The notes: generated by a model from the letters alone, not told the origin. A DNA stretch of 64,000 bases from Cellulomonas fulva (GCF_018531375.1 NZ_JAHBOH010000001.1:2294001-2358000); one strand, 5' to 3'; shown: positions 8,940 through 18,060, counted from the first letter of the stretch. Numbers and translations: made by a program.

Positions 8940-8976
8940 CGCAAGGCCCGCGAGGTGAATCCTCGCGGGCCTTGCG
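8940..8976 (-). terminator. Perfect 16-bp hairpin after rpmB
   Basis: The arms at 8940-8955 and 8961-8976 are exact reverse complements around the 5-nt loop TGAAT. It lies about 60 bp past the rpmB stop on the minus strand and just before the GNAT start. It lacks a U-run, as usual here. Confidence 0.7.
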
Positions 8977-9037
8977 GTGATGCTGTGGTGCAGGTGCTCG
9001 GCGGCCGGTGGTACCGGCGACCAGCGGGTGCGGCGGC

Positions 9038-9229
9038 TCAGACGGCGCGCTGGACCTTGCCGGCCTTGAGGCACGAGGTGCACACGTTGAGGCGCTTGGG
9101 CGTCCCGGCGACGACCGCGCGCACGCGCTGGATGTTCGGGTTCCAGCGACGCTTCGTGCGGACGTGCGAGTGCGAGATGCTGTGCCCGAAGCTCGGGCCC
9201 TTGGCGCAGACGTCGCAGGTGGCGGCCAC
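9038..9229 (-). CDS. rpmB: 50S ribosomal protein L28
   Basis: A 63-aa ribosomal protein with ATCDVCAKGPSFGHSISHSH, KRRWNPNIQ and RLNVCTSCLKAGKV. Two CxxC pairs (CDVC and CTSC) mark the zinc-binding C+ form. The GTG start at 9229 has AGGAGA upstream, 8 nt away. In many actinobacteria a zinc-free L28 paralogue is induced on zinc starvation under Zur; this copy is the zinc-replete type. It is divergent from the DAK2-recG operon. Confidence 0.94.
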   Translation of the reverse strand: MAATCDVCAKGPSFGHSISHSHVRTKRRWNPNIQRVRAVVAGTPKRLNVCTSCLKAGKVQRAV

Positions 9230-9566
9230 GGTCTTCTCCTGTTGCTCTGGCGGGTGGTACATGGGCAGCCGCGAAGGATCGCGGCCGGAGTCTGGGGTGG
9301 GAGCCGCTGCGTCACGGAGTCGTGCCACAGGCTGCCCGGGCGTGCCCGAACCTGTCGGGCAACCGGTCAAGACTAGCCCATGCCCGGCGGGCGTCCCAAA
9401 TGTGGGTGGCGTCGGGCAGGGTGAGGTGCGTCGCGTCGAGGATGTGGACGGGCACGACGGGCACGACGGGCACGGCGGGCACGGCGGGCACGGTGGGCAC
9501 AGCGGGACGGGCACAGCCGGACGAGCGACCGGCACGGGTGACGACGGCGGCGGACGGGAGGCGCGG
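9230..9566. other. Divergent gap between rpmB and the DAK2 gene
   Basis: 337 bp without a convincing gene. It should hold promoters for both directions. The central part carries a six-copy 9-bp repeat (9447-9500). The long antisense frames through it are GC-bias shadows. Confidence 0.5.
9447..9500. repeat. Six tandem copies of a 9-bp repeat
   Basis: The unit GACGGGCAC occurs as three exact copies (9447-9473), followed by GGCGGGCAC twice and GGTGGGCAC (9474-9500). It lies in the gap upstream of the DAK2 gene, where an unequal number of copies could alter promoter spacing. Confidence 0.8.
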
Positions 9567-11144
9567 GTGACGGACCGGGGAGAGCTGCGCGCCGCGCAGG
9601 TCGCCGCGTGGGCGCGCTCGGCGAGCACCGCGCTGGCCGACGCCCGCGGCGGCATCGACGCCGTGAACGTGTTCCCCGTGGCCGACGCCGACACGGGCAC
9701 CAACGCGTGGCTCACCGTGCAGGGCGGTGCGCTCGCGGTGGAGCAGCTCGGCGGCGGCTCCGACGGCGCGGACGCCCGTGAGCTCCTCGCCACGTTCGCG
9801 CGCGGGGCGATGGTGGCGGCGCGCGGGAACTCCGGCGTCATCCTCAGCCAGTGGCTCGCGGGGTTCGCACGCCGAGCGGTCGGCCCGGCCGGGACGCCGG
9901 AGCCCGCGGCCGGGCTGGTGGCCGCGGCCCGGGCGGCGCGCTCGGCCCTGGGTGACCCGCAGGAGGGCACGGTCCTGACGCTCGCGGACGAGGTCGCCGA
10001 CGCGGCCACCCTCGCGGCCGACGCAGGCGCCTCGCCCGCGGCGGTGGTGACGCAGGCCGCGGCGGCGGGACACCAGGCGCTGGCTCGCATCTCCGCGCAG
10101 CACCCCGTCCTGCGCCTCGCGCACGTCCCCGACGCGGGTGCGTGCGCGCTGCTCGTCGTCGTCGACGCGCTCGCGGCCTCCCTCGCGGGGACACCGGTCC
10201 GCGCACCCTCGTCGTGGCTGCCCCGGCGGGAGGTCGCCGCGGGGGACGAGCGCTCGGCCGACCGGACCCCGGGCGGAGCGGCCGGCGACGAGGTGCCGTG
10301 CGGCGCCGGCTCGCACGGTCCGGCGCCGGCCGCCGGCGGGGCGTACGAGGTCATGCTCGTCGTGCACGGCACCCCGCCGGGCCCGGAGGTCGGCGACGCG
10401 CTGCGCAGCGCGCTCGGTCGGATCGGCGACTCGGTCGCGGTCGTCGGTGCGGACGGGTGGTGGCACGCCCACGTGCACACCGACGAGCCCGCGCGTGCGG
10501 TCGAGGCGTGCGCGGTGGGCCGGCGCGAGCAGGTCGTCGTCCGCCGCCTGGACATCGTGGACGTGCTCGGCTCCGGCGCGCCGGTGCCCGGGTGGGGACT
10601 CGTGGTGGTGACGGCCTCGCCGGGGCTCGCCGCCTGGTACGCGACGGCGGGGGCGGTCGTCGTGGTGCGCTGCGGCGAGGAGCCCGTCACCGCGGCGCAC
10701 GTGCGCCGCGCGGTCGAGGACACGGGGGCCGCCGACGTCCTGCTGGTGCCGGGCGGCGCCGTGGCGGGCGTCGAGCTCGAGGAGCTGCTCGACGACCCAG
10801 GGCTGGAGGTGCTGGGTGCCGACGACGAGGCGCGGGCCCTCGTGGCCACCCTCGCGTTCGCGACCGGCGAGGCGGCGGGCGTGCACGCGGCGGCGCTCGC
10901 GACCGCCCGCGTCCGCGTCGCGGCGCTGCCCGTCCCGGAGGTGGCCCGGCTGCGGGCGACGGTCGAGGCACTGGTCGCCGGGTCGGAGCCGGCGGAGAGC
11001 CTCACGGTCGTCGTCCCGGAGGTGGAGGACGACGAGCGTGCGGCGGTCGACGCGCGGGCGCACGAGGTGGCGCGCGCGCTCGGTCTCGAGGCGACCGTCG
11101 TCGTGGGGGCCGCCGGACCGGTCATGCTGGTGGCGGTCGACTGA
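9567..11144 (+). CDS. DAK2 domain protein (DhaL / FakA-like kinase)
   Basis: A 525-aa protein with an N-terminal DhaL-type nucleotide-binding domain: NVFPVADADTGTNAWLT supplies the Mg-coordinating Asp cluster, and RGNSGVILSQWLAG is the second family motif. The C-terminal half has the FakA-type extension (VHVHTDEPARAVE-like block AHVHTDEPARAV). In Firmicutes such proteins phosphorylate fatty acids with FakB partners; no FakB gene is visible here. Placement between rpmB and recG is conserved in actinobacteria (Rv2974c). The GTG at 9567 has GGGAGG upstream; the open frame extends to 8955 but crosses rpmB. Confidence 0.82.
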   Translation: MTDRGELRAAQVAAWARSASTALADARGGIDAVNVFPVADADTGTNAWLTVQGGALAVEQLGGGSDGADARELLATFARGAMVAARGNSGVILSQWLAGFARRAVGPAGTPEPAAGLVAAARAARSALGDPQEGTVLTLADEVADAATLAADAGASPAAVVTQAAAAGHQALARISAQHPVLRLAHVPDAGACALLVVVDALAASLAGTPVRAPSSWLPRREVAAGDERSADRTPGGAAGDEVPCGAGSHGPAPAAGGAYEVMLVVHGTPPGPEVGDALRSALGRIGDSVAVVGADGWWHAHVHTDEPARAVEACAVGRREQVVVRRLDIVDVLGSGAPVPGWGLVVVTASPGLAAWYATAGAVVVVRCGEEPVTAAHVRRAVEDTGAADVLLVPGGAVAGVELEELLDDPGLEVLGADDEARALVATLAFATGEAAGVHAAALATARVRVAALPVPEVARLRATVEALVAGSEPAESLTVVVPEVEDDERAAVDARAHEVARALGLEATVVVGAAGPVMLVAVD

Positions 11145-11149
11145 CTGGA

Positions 11150-11193
11150 CGGTGGCCGGACGGTGGCCGGACAGTCGCCGGACGGTGGCCGGA
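11150..11193. repeat. Four tandem copies of an 11-bp repeat
   Basis: The unit CGGTGGCCGGA occurs at 11150-11160, 11161-11171 and 11183-11193, with the variant CAGTCGCCGGA at 11172-11182. It fills the gap between the DAK2 gene and recG. Confidence 0.8.
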
Positions 11194-11243
11194 CAGAAGG
11201 CCGCGGGCGGCGGGCCGGAGGAACGGACGAGGAGGAGGTACGT

Positions 11244-13481
11244 GTGCGGTACGCGGACGGCGCGGCGCCGGTGAGGACGACGCTCGACGAGCCGGTCGCC
11301 ACGGTCGCGGGACGGCTGGCGCCCAAGTTCGAGGCGCTCGGCATCCGTACCGCCGGCGACCTCCTGCGCTACTACCCACGCCGCTACGCGGACCCGAGCC
11401 GCCTCACGGACATCGCGGGCCTCGTGGTCGACGAGAAGGCGTCGGTCGTCGCCGAGGTCCGGTCGGCCTCGGGCGTGATTCGGTCGCCGTCCTCGGGGAA
11501 GCTGCGCGTCGAGGCGCAGGTCACCGACGGGACGTCCGTGCTGCACCTCGCGTTCTTCGCGCAGCGCACGTCGATGGCCAAGGGCTTCGAGCACCAGCTG
11601 CGGCCCGGGCGGCGCGGTCTGTTCACCGGCAAGGTCGGCTGGTTCAAGGGCCGCGCGCAGCTCGCCAACCCCGAGATGGTGTGGTTCGACGACGACGACC
11701 CGGACGCCGCGCTCGACAAGGCGGCCCGCCCGCTGCCCGTCTACCCGGCGAGCGCCGCGCTGGACAGCGCCAAGATCGCGTCGACGGTCGAGGTCGTCCT
11801 CGGCCCCCTGCGCACGGGAGACGTCCCGGACCCGGTGCCCGCGGACGTCCGCGCGGCGCGGGAGCTGGGCGACCTGGTCGACGCGTTGCGGCGGGTGCAC
11901 CGGCCGCAGGACGAGCGTGACTGGCGCGTGGCGCGGCACCGGCTGCGGTACGAGGAGGCGTTCGTCCTGCAGGCCGAGCTCGCCCGACGGCGCGCGCGTG
12001 CGGCCGGCCAGCCCGCCGTGGCCCGGCCCCGGGTCCCGGGCGGCCTCCTGGACGCGTTCGACGAGCGACTGCCGTTCACGCTCACGGCGGGGCAGCGGGA
12101 GGTGGGCGACCAGCTCGCCGACGAGCTCGCGCAGCCGGTGCCGATGCAGCGGCTCCTGCAGGGCGAGGTCGGCTCGGGCAAGACCGTGGTCGCGCTGCGG
12201 GCCATGCTGCAGGTCGTCGACGCCGGGGGCCAGGCCGCGCTCCTGGCGCCGACCGAGGTGCTCGCCGCCCAGCACGCACGGTCCTTGCGCGCGCTGCTGG
12301 GCGACCTCGCCGAGGGCGGGCTGCTGGGTGGGGCGGACGTCGGGACGCAGGTCTGCCTGCTCACCGGCTCCGTCACGGGTGCCGCGCGGCGGCAGGCGTT
12401 GCTGGACGCGGCCTCCGGCGCGGCGGGCATCGTGGTCGGCACGCACGCGCTGCTCGAGAAGACGGTGCAGTTCGCCGAGCTCGGGCTCGTCGTGGTCGAC
12501 GAGCAGCACCGCTTCGGCGTCGAGCAGCGTGACGCGCTGCGCGCCAAGGCCGCCGCGCAGCCGCACCTGCTCGCCATGACCGCGACGCCGATCCCGCGCA
12601 CGGTCGCGATGACGGTGTTCGGCGACCTCGAGACGTCGGTGCTGAGCGAGCTGCCTGCGGGCCGGGCGGGCATCACCTCGTTCGTCGTGCCGGCCGACCG
12701 ACCGGCCTGGATGGCGCGGACGTGGGGGCGGGTGCGGGAGGAGGTCGCCCGCGGCGGCCGGGCGTACGTCGTCTGCCCGCGGATCACGGGCGACGACAGC
12801 GACGGCGCGGACCTGCTCGCGCAGGAGGCCGCGACGCTCGCGGACGCCGGCGAGGCGCCGCGCCGGCCGCCGCGCGCCGTCCTCGAGGTGGCCGACGAGC
12901 TGCGCGCCCACCCCGACCTCGCCGGCCTCGAGGTCGGCGTGCTGCACGGCAGGATGGCGCCCGAGGACAAGGACCGTGCGCTCGCGGACTTCGCGTCGGG
13001 GACGGTCCCGGTGCTGGTGTCCACGACGGTCGTCGAGGTCGGGGTCGACGTGCCGGACGCGACCGTGATGGTGATCCTCGACGCCGACCTGTTCGGCGTG
13101 TCGCAGCTGCACCAGCTCCGGGGGAGGGTCGGCCGCGGCACCGCACCCGGGGTCTGCCTGCTGGTCTCCGGCGCTCGGCCGGGCAGCCCGGCCGACGAGC
13201 GGCTGCAGCACGTGGCCGGGACCCTCGACGGGTTCGAGCTCGCAGCCTTCGACCTCGAGCAGCGACGCGAGGGCGACGTGCTCGGGGCGTCGCAGTCGGG
13301 CGGGTCGTCCTCGCTGCGGCTGCTGCGCGTGACGCGGGACGGCGAGCTCATCGAGCAGGCCCGGGCGGACGCGCGCGCCGTGGTCGAGGGGGACCCGGAG
13401 CTCGCCGCGCACCCCGAACTGGCCGCCGCGATCGAGCAGCTGCTGGCCGGCGACCGCGAGGAGTTCCTCGACCGTGCCTGA
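11244..13481 (+). CDS. recG: ATP-dependent DNA helicase RecG
   Basis: Remodels stalled replication forks and branch-migrates Holliday junctions. The 745-aa protein has an N-terminal wedge/OB domain (RYYPRRYADPS, then the OB strands near residues 60-150), Walker A GEVGSGKTVVA, the DEQHRFG motif of superfamily 2, MTATPIPRT, and the RecG-typical QLHQLRGRVGRG. The GTG at 11244 was chosen because GGAGGAGGT lies just upstream; the frame is open to 11163. It follows the DAK2 gene as in other actinobacteria. Confidence 0.95.
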   Translation: MRYADGAAPVRTTLDEPVATVAGRLAPKFEALGIRTAGDLLRYYPRRYADPSRLTDIAGLVVDEKASVVAEVRSASGVIRSPSSGKLRVEAQVTDGTSVLHLAFFAQRTSMAKGFEHQLRPGRRGLFTGKVGWFKGRAQLANPEMVWFDDDDPDAALDKAARPLPVYPASAALDSAKIASTVEVVLGPLRTGDVPDPVPADVRAARELGDLVDALRRVHRPQDERDWRVARHRLRYEEAFVLQAELARRRARAAGQPAVARPRVPGGLLDAFDERLPFTLTAGQREVGDQLADELAQPVPMQRLLQGEVGSGKTVVALRAMLQVVDAGGQAALLAPTEVLAAQHARSLRALLGDLAEGGLLGGADVGTQVCLLTGSVTGAARRQALLDAASGAAGIVVGTHALLEKTVQFAELGLVVVDEQHRFGVEQRDALRAKAAAQPHLLAMTATPIPRTVAMTVFGDLETSVLSELPAGRAGITSFVVPADRPAWMARTWGRVREEVARGGRAYVVCPRITGDDSDGADLLAQEAATLADAGEAPRRPPRAVLEVADELRAHPDLAGLEVGVLHGRMAPEDKDRALADFASGTVPVLVSTTVVEVGVDVPDATVMVILDADLFGVSQLHQLRGRVGRGTAPGVCLLVSGARPGSPADERLQHVAGTLDGFELAAFDLEQRREGDVLGASQSGGSSSLRLLRVTRDGELIEQARADARAVVEGDPELAAHPELAAAIEQLLAGDREEFLDRA

Positions 13482-13646
13482 CGCCGTGCTCGCCCACGGC
13501 GCGCGTGCCGCCCGCCGTGGGCCAGGCTGTGCCCGGGGCGTCGGCGGAGCCGTGGGACGCGCCAGGAGGGTCGAGCGGGACCGGGCAGGGCGCCGGGCCG
13601 CTCGTCGACGGGACACGGCGGTTCGACAGGACGGGGAGGACAGGAC

Positions 13647-14252
13647 GTGACTCGCATCGTCGCGGGGTCGGTGGGCGGTCGGGTGCTGCAGGTCCCGCGG
13701 TCGGGCACGCGTCCGACGAGCGAGCGCGTGCGGGAGGCGCTGTTCTCCCGCCTCGAGCACCTGGGCGTCGTCGCCGACGCACGTGTGCTCGACCTGTTCG
13801 CCGGCTCGGGTGCGCTCGGGCTCGAGGCCGTCAGCCGCGGCGCCCGGGACGTGACGCTCGTCGAGGCCGCGCGGGCCGCCGCGGACGTGTGCCGCCGTAA
13901 CGCGACCGCGCTCGGCCTCGCCGACCGCGTCGTCGTCGTGGCGGACCGCGCGGAGCGCTTCGTCGACCGGCCCGGGGGACGCCCTGACGAGCCCGGGCAG
14001 CCCGGGCGCGCCTGGGACCTCGTGCTCGTCGACCCGCCGTACGACCTGGCGGAGGACGCGCTCGGCGCCGTCCTGGCGGGCCTGGTGCCCGCGCTCGCAC
14101 CGGACGCTGTCGTGGTCGTGGAGCGGTCGACGCGCGCGGCCGAGCCGGTGTGGCCGGAGGGCCTCGCGCGCTTCGACCACCGGAGCTACGGCGAGACCGC
14201 GGTGTGGTTCGCGGAGCCGACTGCCGAGCCGGCTGCCGAGGACGTCCCGTGA
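13647..14252 (+). CDS. rsmD: 16S rRNA (guanine(966)-N(2))-methyltransferase
   Basis: Methylates G966 of 16S rRNA in the assembled small subunit. The 201-aa protein starts TRIVAGSVGGRVL and has RPTSERVREALFSRL, the SAM-binding motif DLFAGSGALGLEA, and the catalytic DPPY motif (VLVDPPYDL), as in RsmD. A short Pro/Glu-rich tail follows. The GTG start at 13647 has GGGGAGGA 11 nt upstream. rsmD next to coaD is a widely conserved pair. Confidence 0.94.
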   Translation: MTRIVAGSVGGRVLQVPRSGTRPTSERVREALFSRLEHLGVVADARVLDLFAGSGALGLEAVSRGARDVTLVEAARAAADVCRRNATALGLADRVVVVADRAERFVDRPGGRPDEPGQPGRAWDLVLVDPPYDLAEDALGAVLAGLVPALAPDAVVVVERSTRAAEPVWPEGLARFDHRSYGETAVWFAEPTAEPAAEDVP

Positions 14253-14280
14253 CCCGGCCGCCGACCGCGCACGGGCTGGC

Positions 14281-14286
14281 TAGGGT
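14281..14286 (+). promoter_or_regulatory. -10 hexamer of a predicted leaderless coaD transcript
   Basis: TAGGGT ends exactly 6 nt before the coaD GTG, placing a transcription start on the start codon. No ribosome-binding site is visible. The same TANNNT-6-start arrangement occurs at several other genes in this window. Confidence 0.5.
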
Positions 14287-14292
14287 GGGCCG

Positions 14293-14772
14293 GTGAGCGT
14301 CGCCGTCTGCCCTGGATCGTTCGACCCGCTGACCCTCGGGCACGTCGACGTCGTGCGCCGCGCCCGCTCGATGTTCGACGAGGTGGTCGTCGGGGTGGCG
14401 CGCAACTCCGGCAAGTCGCCGCTGCTCGCGGCCGAGCAGCGCGTCGCGCTCGCGCGCGGGGTCTTCGCGCAGGACGCCGGGATCCGCGTCGAGGTGGTGC
14501 CCGGGCTGCTCGCCGACTTCGTGCGGCAGGTCGGGGCGAGCGCGGTCGTCAAGGGTCTGCGCGGCGGTGCGGACTTCGACGGCGAGCTGCCGATGGCGCT
14601 GATGAACCGGCACCTGACCGGGGTGGAGTCGGTGTTCGTCGTGGGCGACCCGGCGCTGGCGCACGTCGCGTCGTCCCTGGTCAAGGACGTCGCCCGGTAC
14701 GGCGGCTCGATCGACGACCTGGTCCCGGGCGGGGTCGCCGACGCGGTCCGGTCGGCGCTGGCGGCGTCGTGA
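14293..14772 (+). CDS. coaD: Pantetheine-phosphate adenylyltransferase
   Basis: Transfers AMP from ATP to 4'-phosphopantetheine, giving dephospho-CoA. The 159-aa protein has the nucleotidyltransferase motif GSFDPLTLGH (T/HxGH), KGLRGGADFDGELPMALMN for pantetheine binding, and SSSLVKD-like SSLVKDVARYGG near the end. Length matches the family. The GTG start is probably leaderless (TAGGGT 6 nt upstream). Confidence 0.96.
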   Translation: MSVAVCPGSFDPLTLGHVDVVRRARSMFDEVVVGVARNSGKSPLLAAEQRVALARGVFAQDAGIRVEVVPGLLADFVRQVGASAVVKGLRGGADFDGELPMALMNRHLTGVESVFVVGDPALAHVASSLVKDVARYGGSIDDLVPGGVADAVRSALAAS

Positions 14773-14848
14773 CAGGTGCGCGTGCGAGGCTGGGACGGCC
14801 GGCGGACCGCCGGCCGAGAGCCCGTGACGCCGACGGAAGGAGCGGGTC

Positions 14849-15331
14849 GTGACCGAACCCGAGGAGCGGACCGAGGGTCTGACGGGCGTGCTGGACGCGA
14901 TCGAGCAGGCGGTCGTCGCGGCGCGGTCGATGCCGATGTCGTCGTCGGTGCTGGTCAGCCGCGCCGAGCTGCTCGACCTCGTGGCGCAGGCGCGCGAGGT
15001 CCTGCCGGACCAGCTCACGCAGGCCGACCGCGTGCTGGCCGACGCGGACACCGCCCGGGCCGCGGCGCAGGAGGACGCCGAGCGGATCCTCGAGCGCGCC
15101 CGCCGCGAGGCCGCCGAGCTCGTCTCGCGGGAGGCCGTGGTGACCGCGGCGCAGGAGCACGCCGCGCAGATCGTCGCCGACGCCCAGCGCACCGCCGACG
15201 AGCTGCGCCGGGACGCGGACGACTACTGCGACCGCCGGCTCGCCGACTTCGAGATCGATCTCGGCAAGGTGCTCGGGCAGGTGCAGGCGGGCCGCGCCAA
15301 GCTCGCGGGGCGCCTGTCGTCGGACGGCTGA
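14849..15331 (+). CDS. DivIVA-like coiled-coil protein (SepIVA-type)
   Basis: A 160-aa protein that is mostly alpha-helical: after VSRAELLDLVAQAREVLPDQLTQAD, residues 50-135 are an Ala/Glu/Arg-rich coiled coil (AQEDAERILERARREAAEL, AQRTADELRRDADDY) ending in DFEIDLGKVLGQVQAGR. The coiled coil resembles ATP synthase subunit b but there is no membrane anchor. The neighbourhood (next to DUF177, rpmF, rnc and mutM) matches M. tuberculosis Rv2927c, the DivIVA-like SepIVA involved in mycobacterial septation and wall growth. That role is inferred from synteny and fold. The GTG start has GGAAGGAG upstream. Confidence 0.75.
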   Translation: MTEPEERTEGLTGVLDAIEQAVVAARSMPMSSSVLVSRAELLDLVAQAREVLPDQLTQADRVLADADTARAAAQEDAERILERARREAAELVSREAVVTAAQEHAAQIVADAQRTADELRRDADDYCDRRLADFEIDLGKVLGQVQAGRAKLAGRLSSDG

Positions 15332-15387
15332 CGGACCGGACGTGGGGAGCGTCACGTCCCGAGGCGTCGCGGGAGGGCCGCGGGGAT

Positions 15388-15417
15388 TTGGGCGCCCTCC
15401 GGGGTGACCTGTAGGGT
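15388..15417 (+). promoter_or_regulatory. Candidate promoter of the DUF177-rpmF operon
   Basis: TTGGGC at 15388-15393 and TAGGGT at 15412-15417 are separated by 18 bp, upstream of the DUF177 start at 15481. No other good hexamer pair is seen in the 149-bp gap. Judged by eye only. Confidence 0.4.
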
Positions 15418-15480
15418 TGGCGGTTGGTCCTGCCGGTCTGGTGGGTACCGAGATCAAGCAAGCAAAGCGAGGGGACGGCT

Positions 15481-16059
15481 GTGCAGCGCCCAGGTCACCT
15501 CGATCCCCGCTCGCCGTTCGTGCTCGACACCCACGAGCTCGGCCGACGTCCGGGATCGATGCGGACGGACGAGCGCACGGTGCCTGCTCCCGCGGATCTC
15601 GGTACCGACGTGATCGGCATCCCCGAAGGTGACGACGTCGAGCTCGATCTGAGGCTCGAGGCCGTCATGGAGGGGATCCTGGTCTCCGGCACCGTCCGGG
15701 GCCGGGCGGTCGGGGAGTGCGTGCGCTGCCTGGGTGAGGTCGTCGAGGACGTCGACGTCTCGCTCACGGAGCTGTACGTCTACCCCGAGCGGGCGGCGGC
15801 CGCGGCAGACGCCGGGGACGACGAGGAGGACGTGCACGAGCTGGAGGGCGACCTGATCGACCTCGAGCCCGTGCTGCGGGACACGGTCGTGCCGGCTCTG
15901 CCGTTCCAGCCGTTGTGCCAGCCCGACTGCCCGGGCCTGTGCTCCGAGTGCGGAGCGCGCCTGGCGGACGACCCTGACCATTCGCATGAGACGCTTGACC
16001 CTCGCTGGTCCGCCCTGAGCGGGCTGGTGAGCCAGGACGACGAGACGAAAGAGAGCTAG
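15481..16059 (+). CDS. yceD: YceD family protein (DUF177)
   Basis: A 192-aa protein with the DUF177 pattern: a beta-rich N-terminal part (LDLRLEAVMEGILVSGTVRG), a first Cys pair ECVRCLGEV, an acidic stretch, DLEPVLRDTVVPALPFQPLC, and a second Cys cluster CPGLCSECG, probably zinc binding. YceD genes sit beside rpmF in most bacteria and the protein is linked to 23S rRNA accumulation and ribosome assembly. The GTG at 15481 has GAGGGG upstream. The rpmF start follows 2 bp after its stop, so they form one unit. Confidence 0.87.
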   Translation: MQRPGHLDPRSPFVLDTHELGRRPGSMRTDERTVPAPADLGTDVIGIPEGDDVELDLRLEAVMEGILVSGTVRGRAVGECVRCLGEVVEDVDVSLTELYVYPERAAAAADAGDDEEDVHELEGDLIDLEPVLRDTVVPALPFQPLCQPDCPGLCSECGARLADDPDHSHETLDPRWSALSGLVSQDDETKES

Positions 16060-16061
16060 CC

Positions 16062-16259
16062 GTGGCGGTTCCGAAGCGCAAGATGTCGCGCAGCAACACC
16101 CGTGCGCGTCGGTCGCAGTGGAAGACCACTGCCACGACGATCACGTCCTGCCCCAACTGCAAGGCCGACAAGAAGCCCCACACGGCGTGCCCGTCGTGCG
16201 GTGCCTACAACGGCCGGCAGTACGCCGAGGCGCTGCGCAGCGAGCACGACGCCCGCTGA
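16062..16259 (+). CDS. rpmF: 50S ribosomal protein L32
   Basis: A 65-aa ribosomal protein: [20 protein letters not shown] followed by two zinc-ribbon pairs, CPNC and CPSC. The GTG start is 2 bp after the DUF177 stop. It is the zinc-binding form. rnc begins 37 bp downstream. Confidence 0.96.
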   Translation: MAVPKRKMSRSNTRARRSQWKTTATTITSCPNCKADKKPHTACPSCGAYNGRQYAEALRSEHDAR

Positions 16260-16296
16260 CGCGGGTGGACGCCGTCGTGACGCCCTCGGTGCGCGC

Positions 16297-17037
16297 ATGA
16301 ACGCCGCAGCGGGGGCGACGGCCACCGAACTCCTCGAGAAGCTCGGGGTCCACCTGGACCCCGAACTTCTCGTGCTCGCCCTGACCCACCGGTCGTTCGC
16401 GCACGAGGCCGGTGGCATCCCCACCAACGAGCGCCTCGAGTTCCTGGGCGACACCGTGCTGGGCCTGGTCGTCACCGAGGCGCTGTACCGCTCGCGCCCC
16501 CAGGACCCGGAGGGCGCGCTCGCGAAGATGCGGGCCGCGACCGTGTCCCAGCGGGGGCTGGCCGCCGTCGCGCGTGAGCTCGACCTCGGCGCGTACGTGC
16601 TGCTCGGCAAGGGCGAGCTCGCCACCGGCGGCCGGGACAAGGACTCGATCCTCTCGGACACGCTCGAGGCGCTGTTCGGCGCGGTGTACCTGACGCACGG
16701 GCTCGAGGTCGCGCGCCAGGTCGTCGAGGGGCTCGTCGGACCGACGCTCGAGGCGGCGGGTGACCTGGGCGCCGGGCTGGACTGGAAGACGTCCCTGCAG
16801 GAGCTGTCCGCGGCGCTGTCGCTGGGCGCGCCGCGGTACGAGGTGACGGGCGAGGGCCCCGACCACGCGCGGACGTTCACCGCGCACGCCGTCGTCGGCG
16901 ACGTGGTGCGCGGCACCGGGACCGGGCCCGCGAAGAAGGTCGCCGAGCAGGAGGCGGCCGAGGCGGCGTACCTGGTGCTCCGCGAGCTCGCGCCCGGGCC
17001 GTGCCCCGAGGACGAGCGGCTGCGGGCCGGGGACTGA
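16297..17037 (+). CDS. rnc: Ribonuclease III
   Basis: Cuts double-stranded RNA in rRNA processing and mRNA turnover. The 246-aa protein has the signature [15 protein letters not shown] (catalytic acidic residues), the second acidic cluster [16 protein letters not shown], and a C-terminal dsRNA-binding domain ([14 protein letters not shown], ending [14 protein letters not shown]). The ATG at 16297 fits the homologues; the frame is open to 16102 through rpmF in another frame. It is followed by mutM with a 10-bp gap. Confidence 0.96.
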   Translation: MNAAAGATATELLEKLGVHLDPELLVLALTHRSFAHEAGGIPTNERLEFLGDTVLGLVVTEALYRSRPQDPEGALAKMRAATVSQRGLAAVARELDLGAYVLLGKGELATGGRDKDSILSDTLEALFGAVYLTHGLEVARQVVEGLVGPTLEAAGDLGAGLDWKTSLQELSAALSLGAPRYEVTGEGPDHARTFTAHAVVGDVVRGTGTGPAKKVAEQEAAEAAYLVLRELAPGPCPEDERLRAGD

Positions 17038-17047
17038 CCCGCCTGCC

Positions 17048-18040
17048 GTGCCGGAGCTTCCCGAGGTCGAGACCGTCCGGGACGGGCTCGCCCGCCACGT
17101 CGTCGGACGCACCGTCGTCAGCGCCGAGGTGCTGCGTGACTACAGCGTCCGTCGGCACCCCGAGGGTCCGCTGGACTTGGTCGGGCGCCTGCAGGGCGCG
17201 CGGCTCGCGGCCGCCGTGCGCCGCGGGAAGTTCCTGTGGCTCCCGCTCGAGCACGACGGACCCGCTGTGCCCGGGCACCACGGCGAGCGCGACGAGCACG
17301 ACGAGCCCGACGAGCCCGACGAGCACGACGAGCCCGTGGAGGCGCTGCTCGCGCACCTCGGGATGAGCGGTCAGCTGCTGGTCCGCGCCCCGGGGACGCT
17401 CGAGGACCCCGGCACGCTGCGGCACCCGCACCTGCGCGTCCGGCTGCGGCTCGACGACGGCGGCGCGCTGGACTTCGTGGACCAGCGGACGTTCGGGCAC
17501 CTGAGCGTGCAGGAGCTCGTGCCCACGCCCGACGCCGCCGCGGGCGGCCGGGGGAGCCCGCTCGCGGCGGTGCCGCGCCCTGTCGCGCACATCGCCCGCG
17601 ACCTGCTCGACCCGGCGCTCGACCGCGCCGCGCTGGTCACCGCGTTCCGCGCCCGGCGCACCGGCGTCAAGCGGGCGCTGCTGGACCAGACCCTCGTCTC
17701 CGGCGTCGGGAACATCTACGCCGACGAGGCGCTGTGGCGCGCCCGCCTGCACTTCGCGCGGCCGGCCGCGGCGCTCCGCCGCGTCGACGTCGAGCGCGTG
17801 CTCGACGCCGCGACGGAGGTGATGAGCGAGGCGCTCGCGCAGGGCGGGACCAGCTTCGACGCGCTGTACGTGAACGTCAACGGCGCCTCGGGGTACTTCG
17901 ACCGCAGCCTGGCCGTGTACGGGCAGGAGGGACGGCCGTGCCCGCGCTGCGGGACACCCGTGCGGCGCGTCGATTTCATGAACCGCAGCGCGGCCTACTG
18001 CCCGCGCTGCCAGCCCGCGCCCCGCACCCGCCGGTCCTGA
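17048..18040 (+). CDS. mutM: Formamidopyrimidine-DNA glycosylase
   Basis: Excises oxidised purines such as 8-oxoguanine and nicks the strand. The 330-aa protein starts [10 protein letters not shown]: Pro2 is the catalytic nucleophile and Glu3 assists. RRGKFLWL carries the conserved Lys, [11 protein letters not shown] follows, [13 protein letters not shown] is the H2TH helix, and the C-terminal zinc finger is CPRC-16-CPRC. Odd: between the RRGKFLW strand and LLAHLGMSG there is an acidic insert of about 20 residues built from DEHDEPDEP repeats. The GTG start gives exactly the required MPEL N-terminus. Confidence 0.95.
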   Translation: MPELPEVETVRDGLARHVVGRTVVSAEVLRDYSVRRHPEGPLDLVGRLQGARLAAAVRRGKFLWLPLEHDGPAVPGHHGERDEHDEPDEPDEHDEPVEALLAHLGMSGQLLVRAPGTLEDPGTLRHPHLRVRLRLDDGGALDFVDQRTFGHLSVQELVPTPDAAAGGRGSPLAAVPRPVAHIARDLLDPALDRAALVTAFRARRTGVKRALLDQTLVSGVGNIYADEALWRARLHFARPAAALRRVDVERVLDAATEVMSEALAQGGTSFDALYVNVNGASGYFDRSLAVYGQEGRPCPRCGTPVRRVDFMNRSAAYCPRCQPAPRTRRS

Positions 18041-18060
18041 CGACGTCGGCGGCTCCCAGC

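Noticed and set aside
9447-9500. Possible CRISPR array
   Set aside because: Units are 9 bp and contiguous with no spacers; the same holds for the other tandem arrays.
9312-14180. Minus-strand open frame of 1622 codons
   Set aside because: It runs opposite the DAK2 gene, recG and rsmD and is Arg/Pro/Gly-rich with no family motifs; a typical shadow of high-GC coding DNA.
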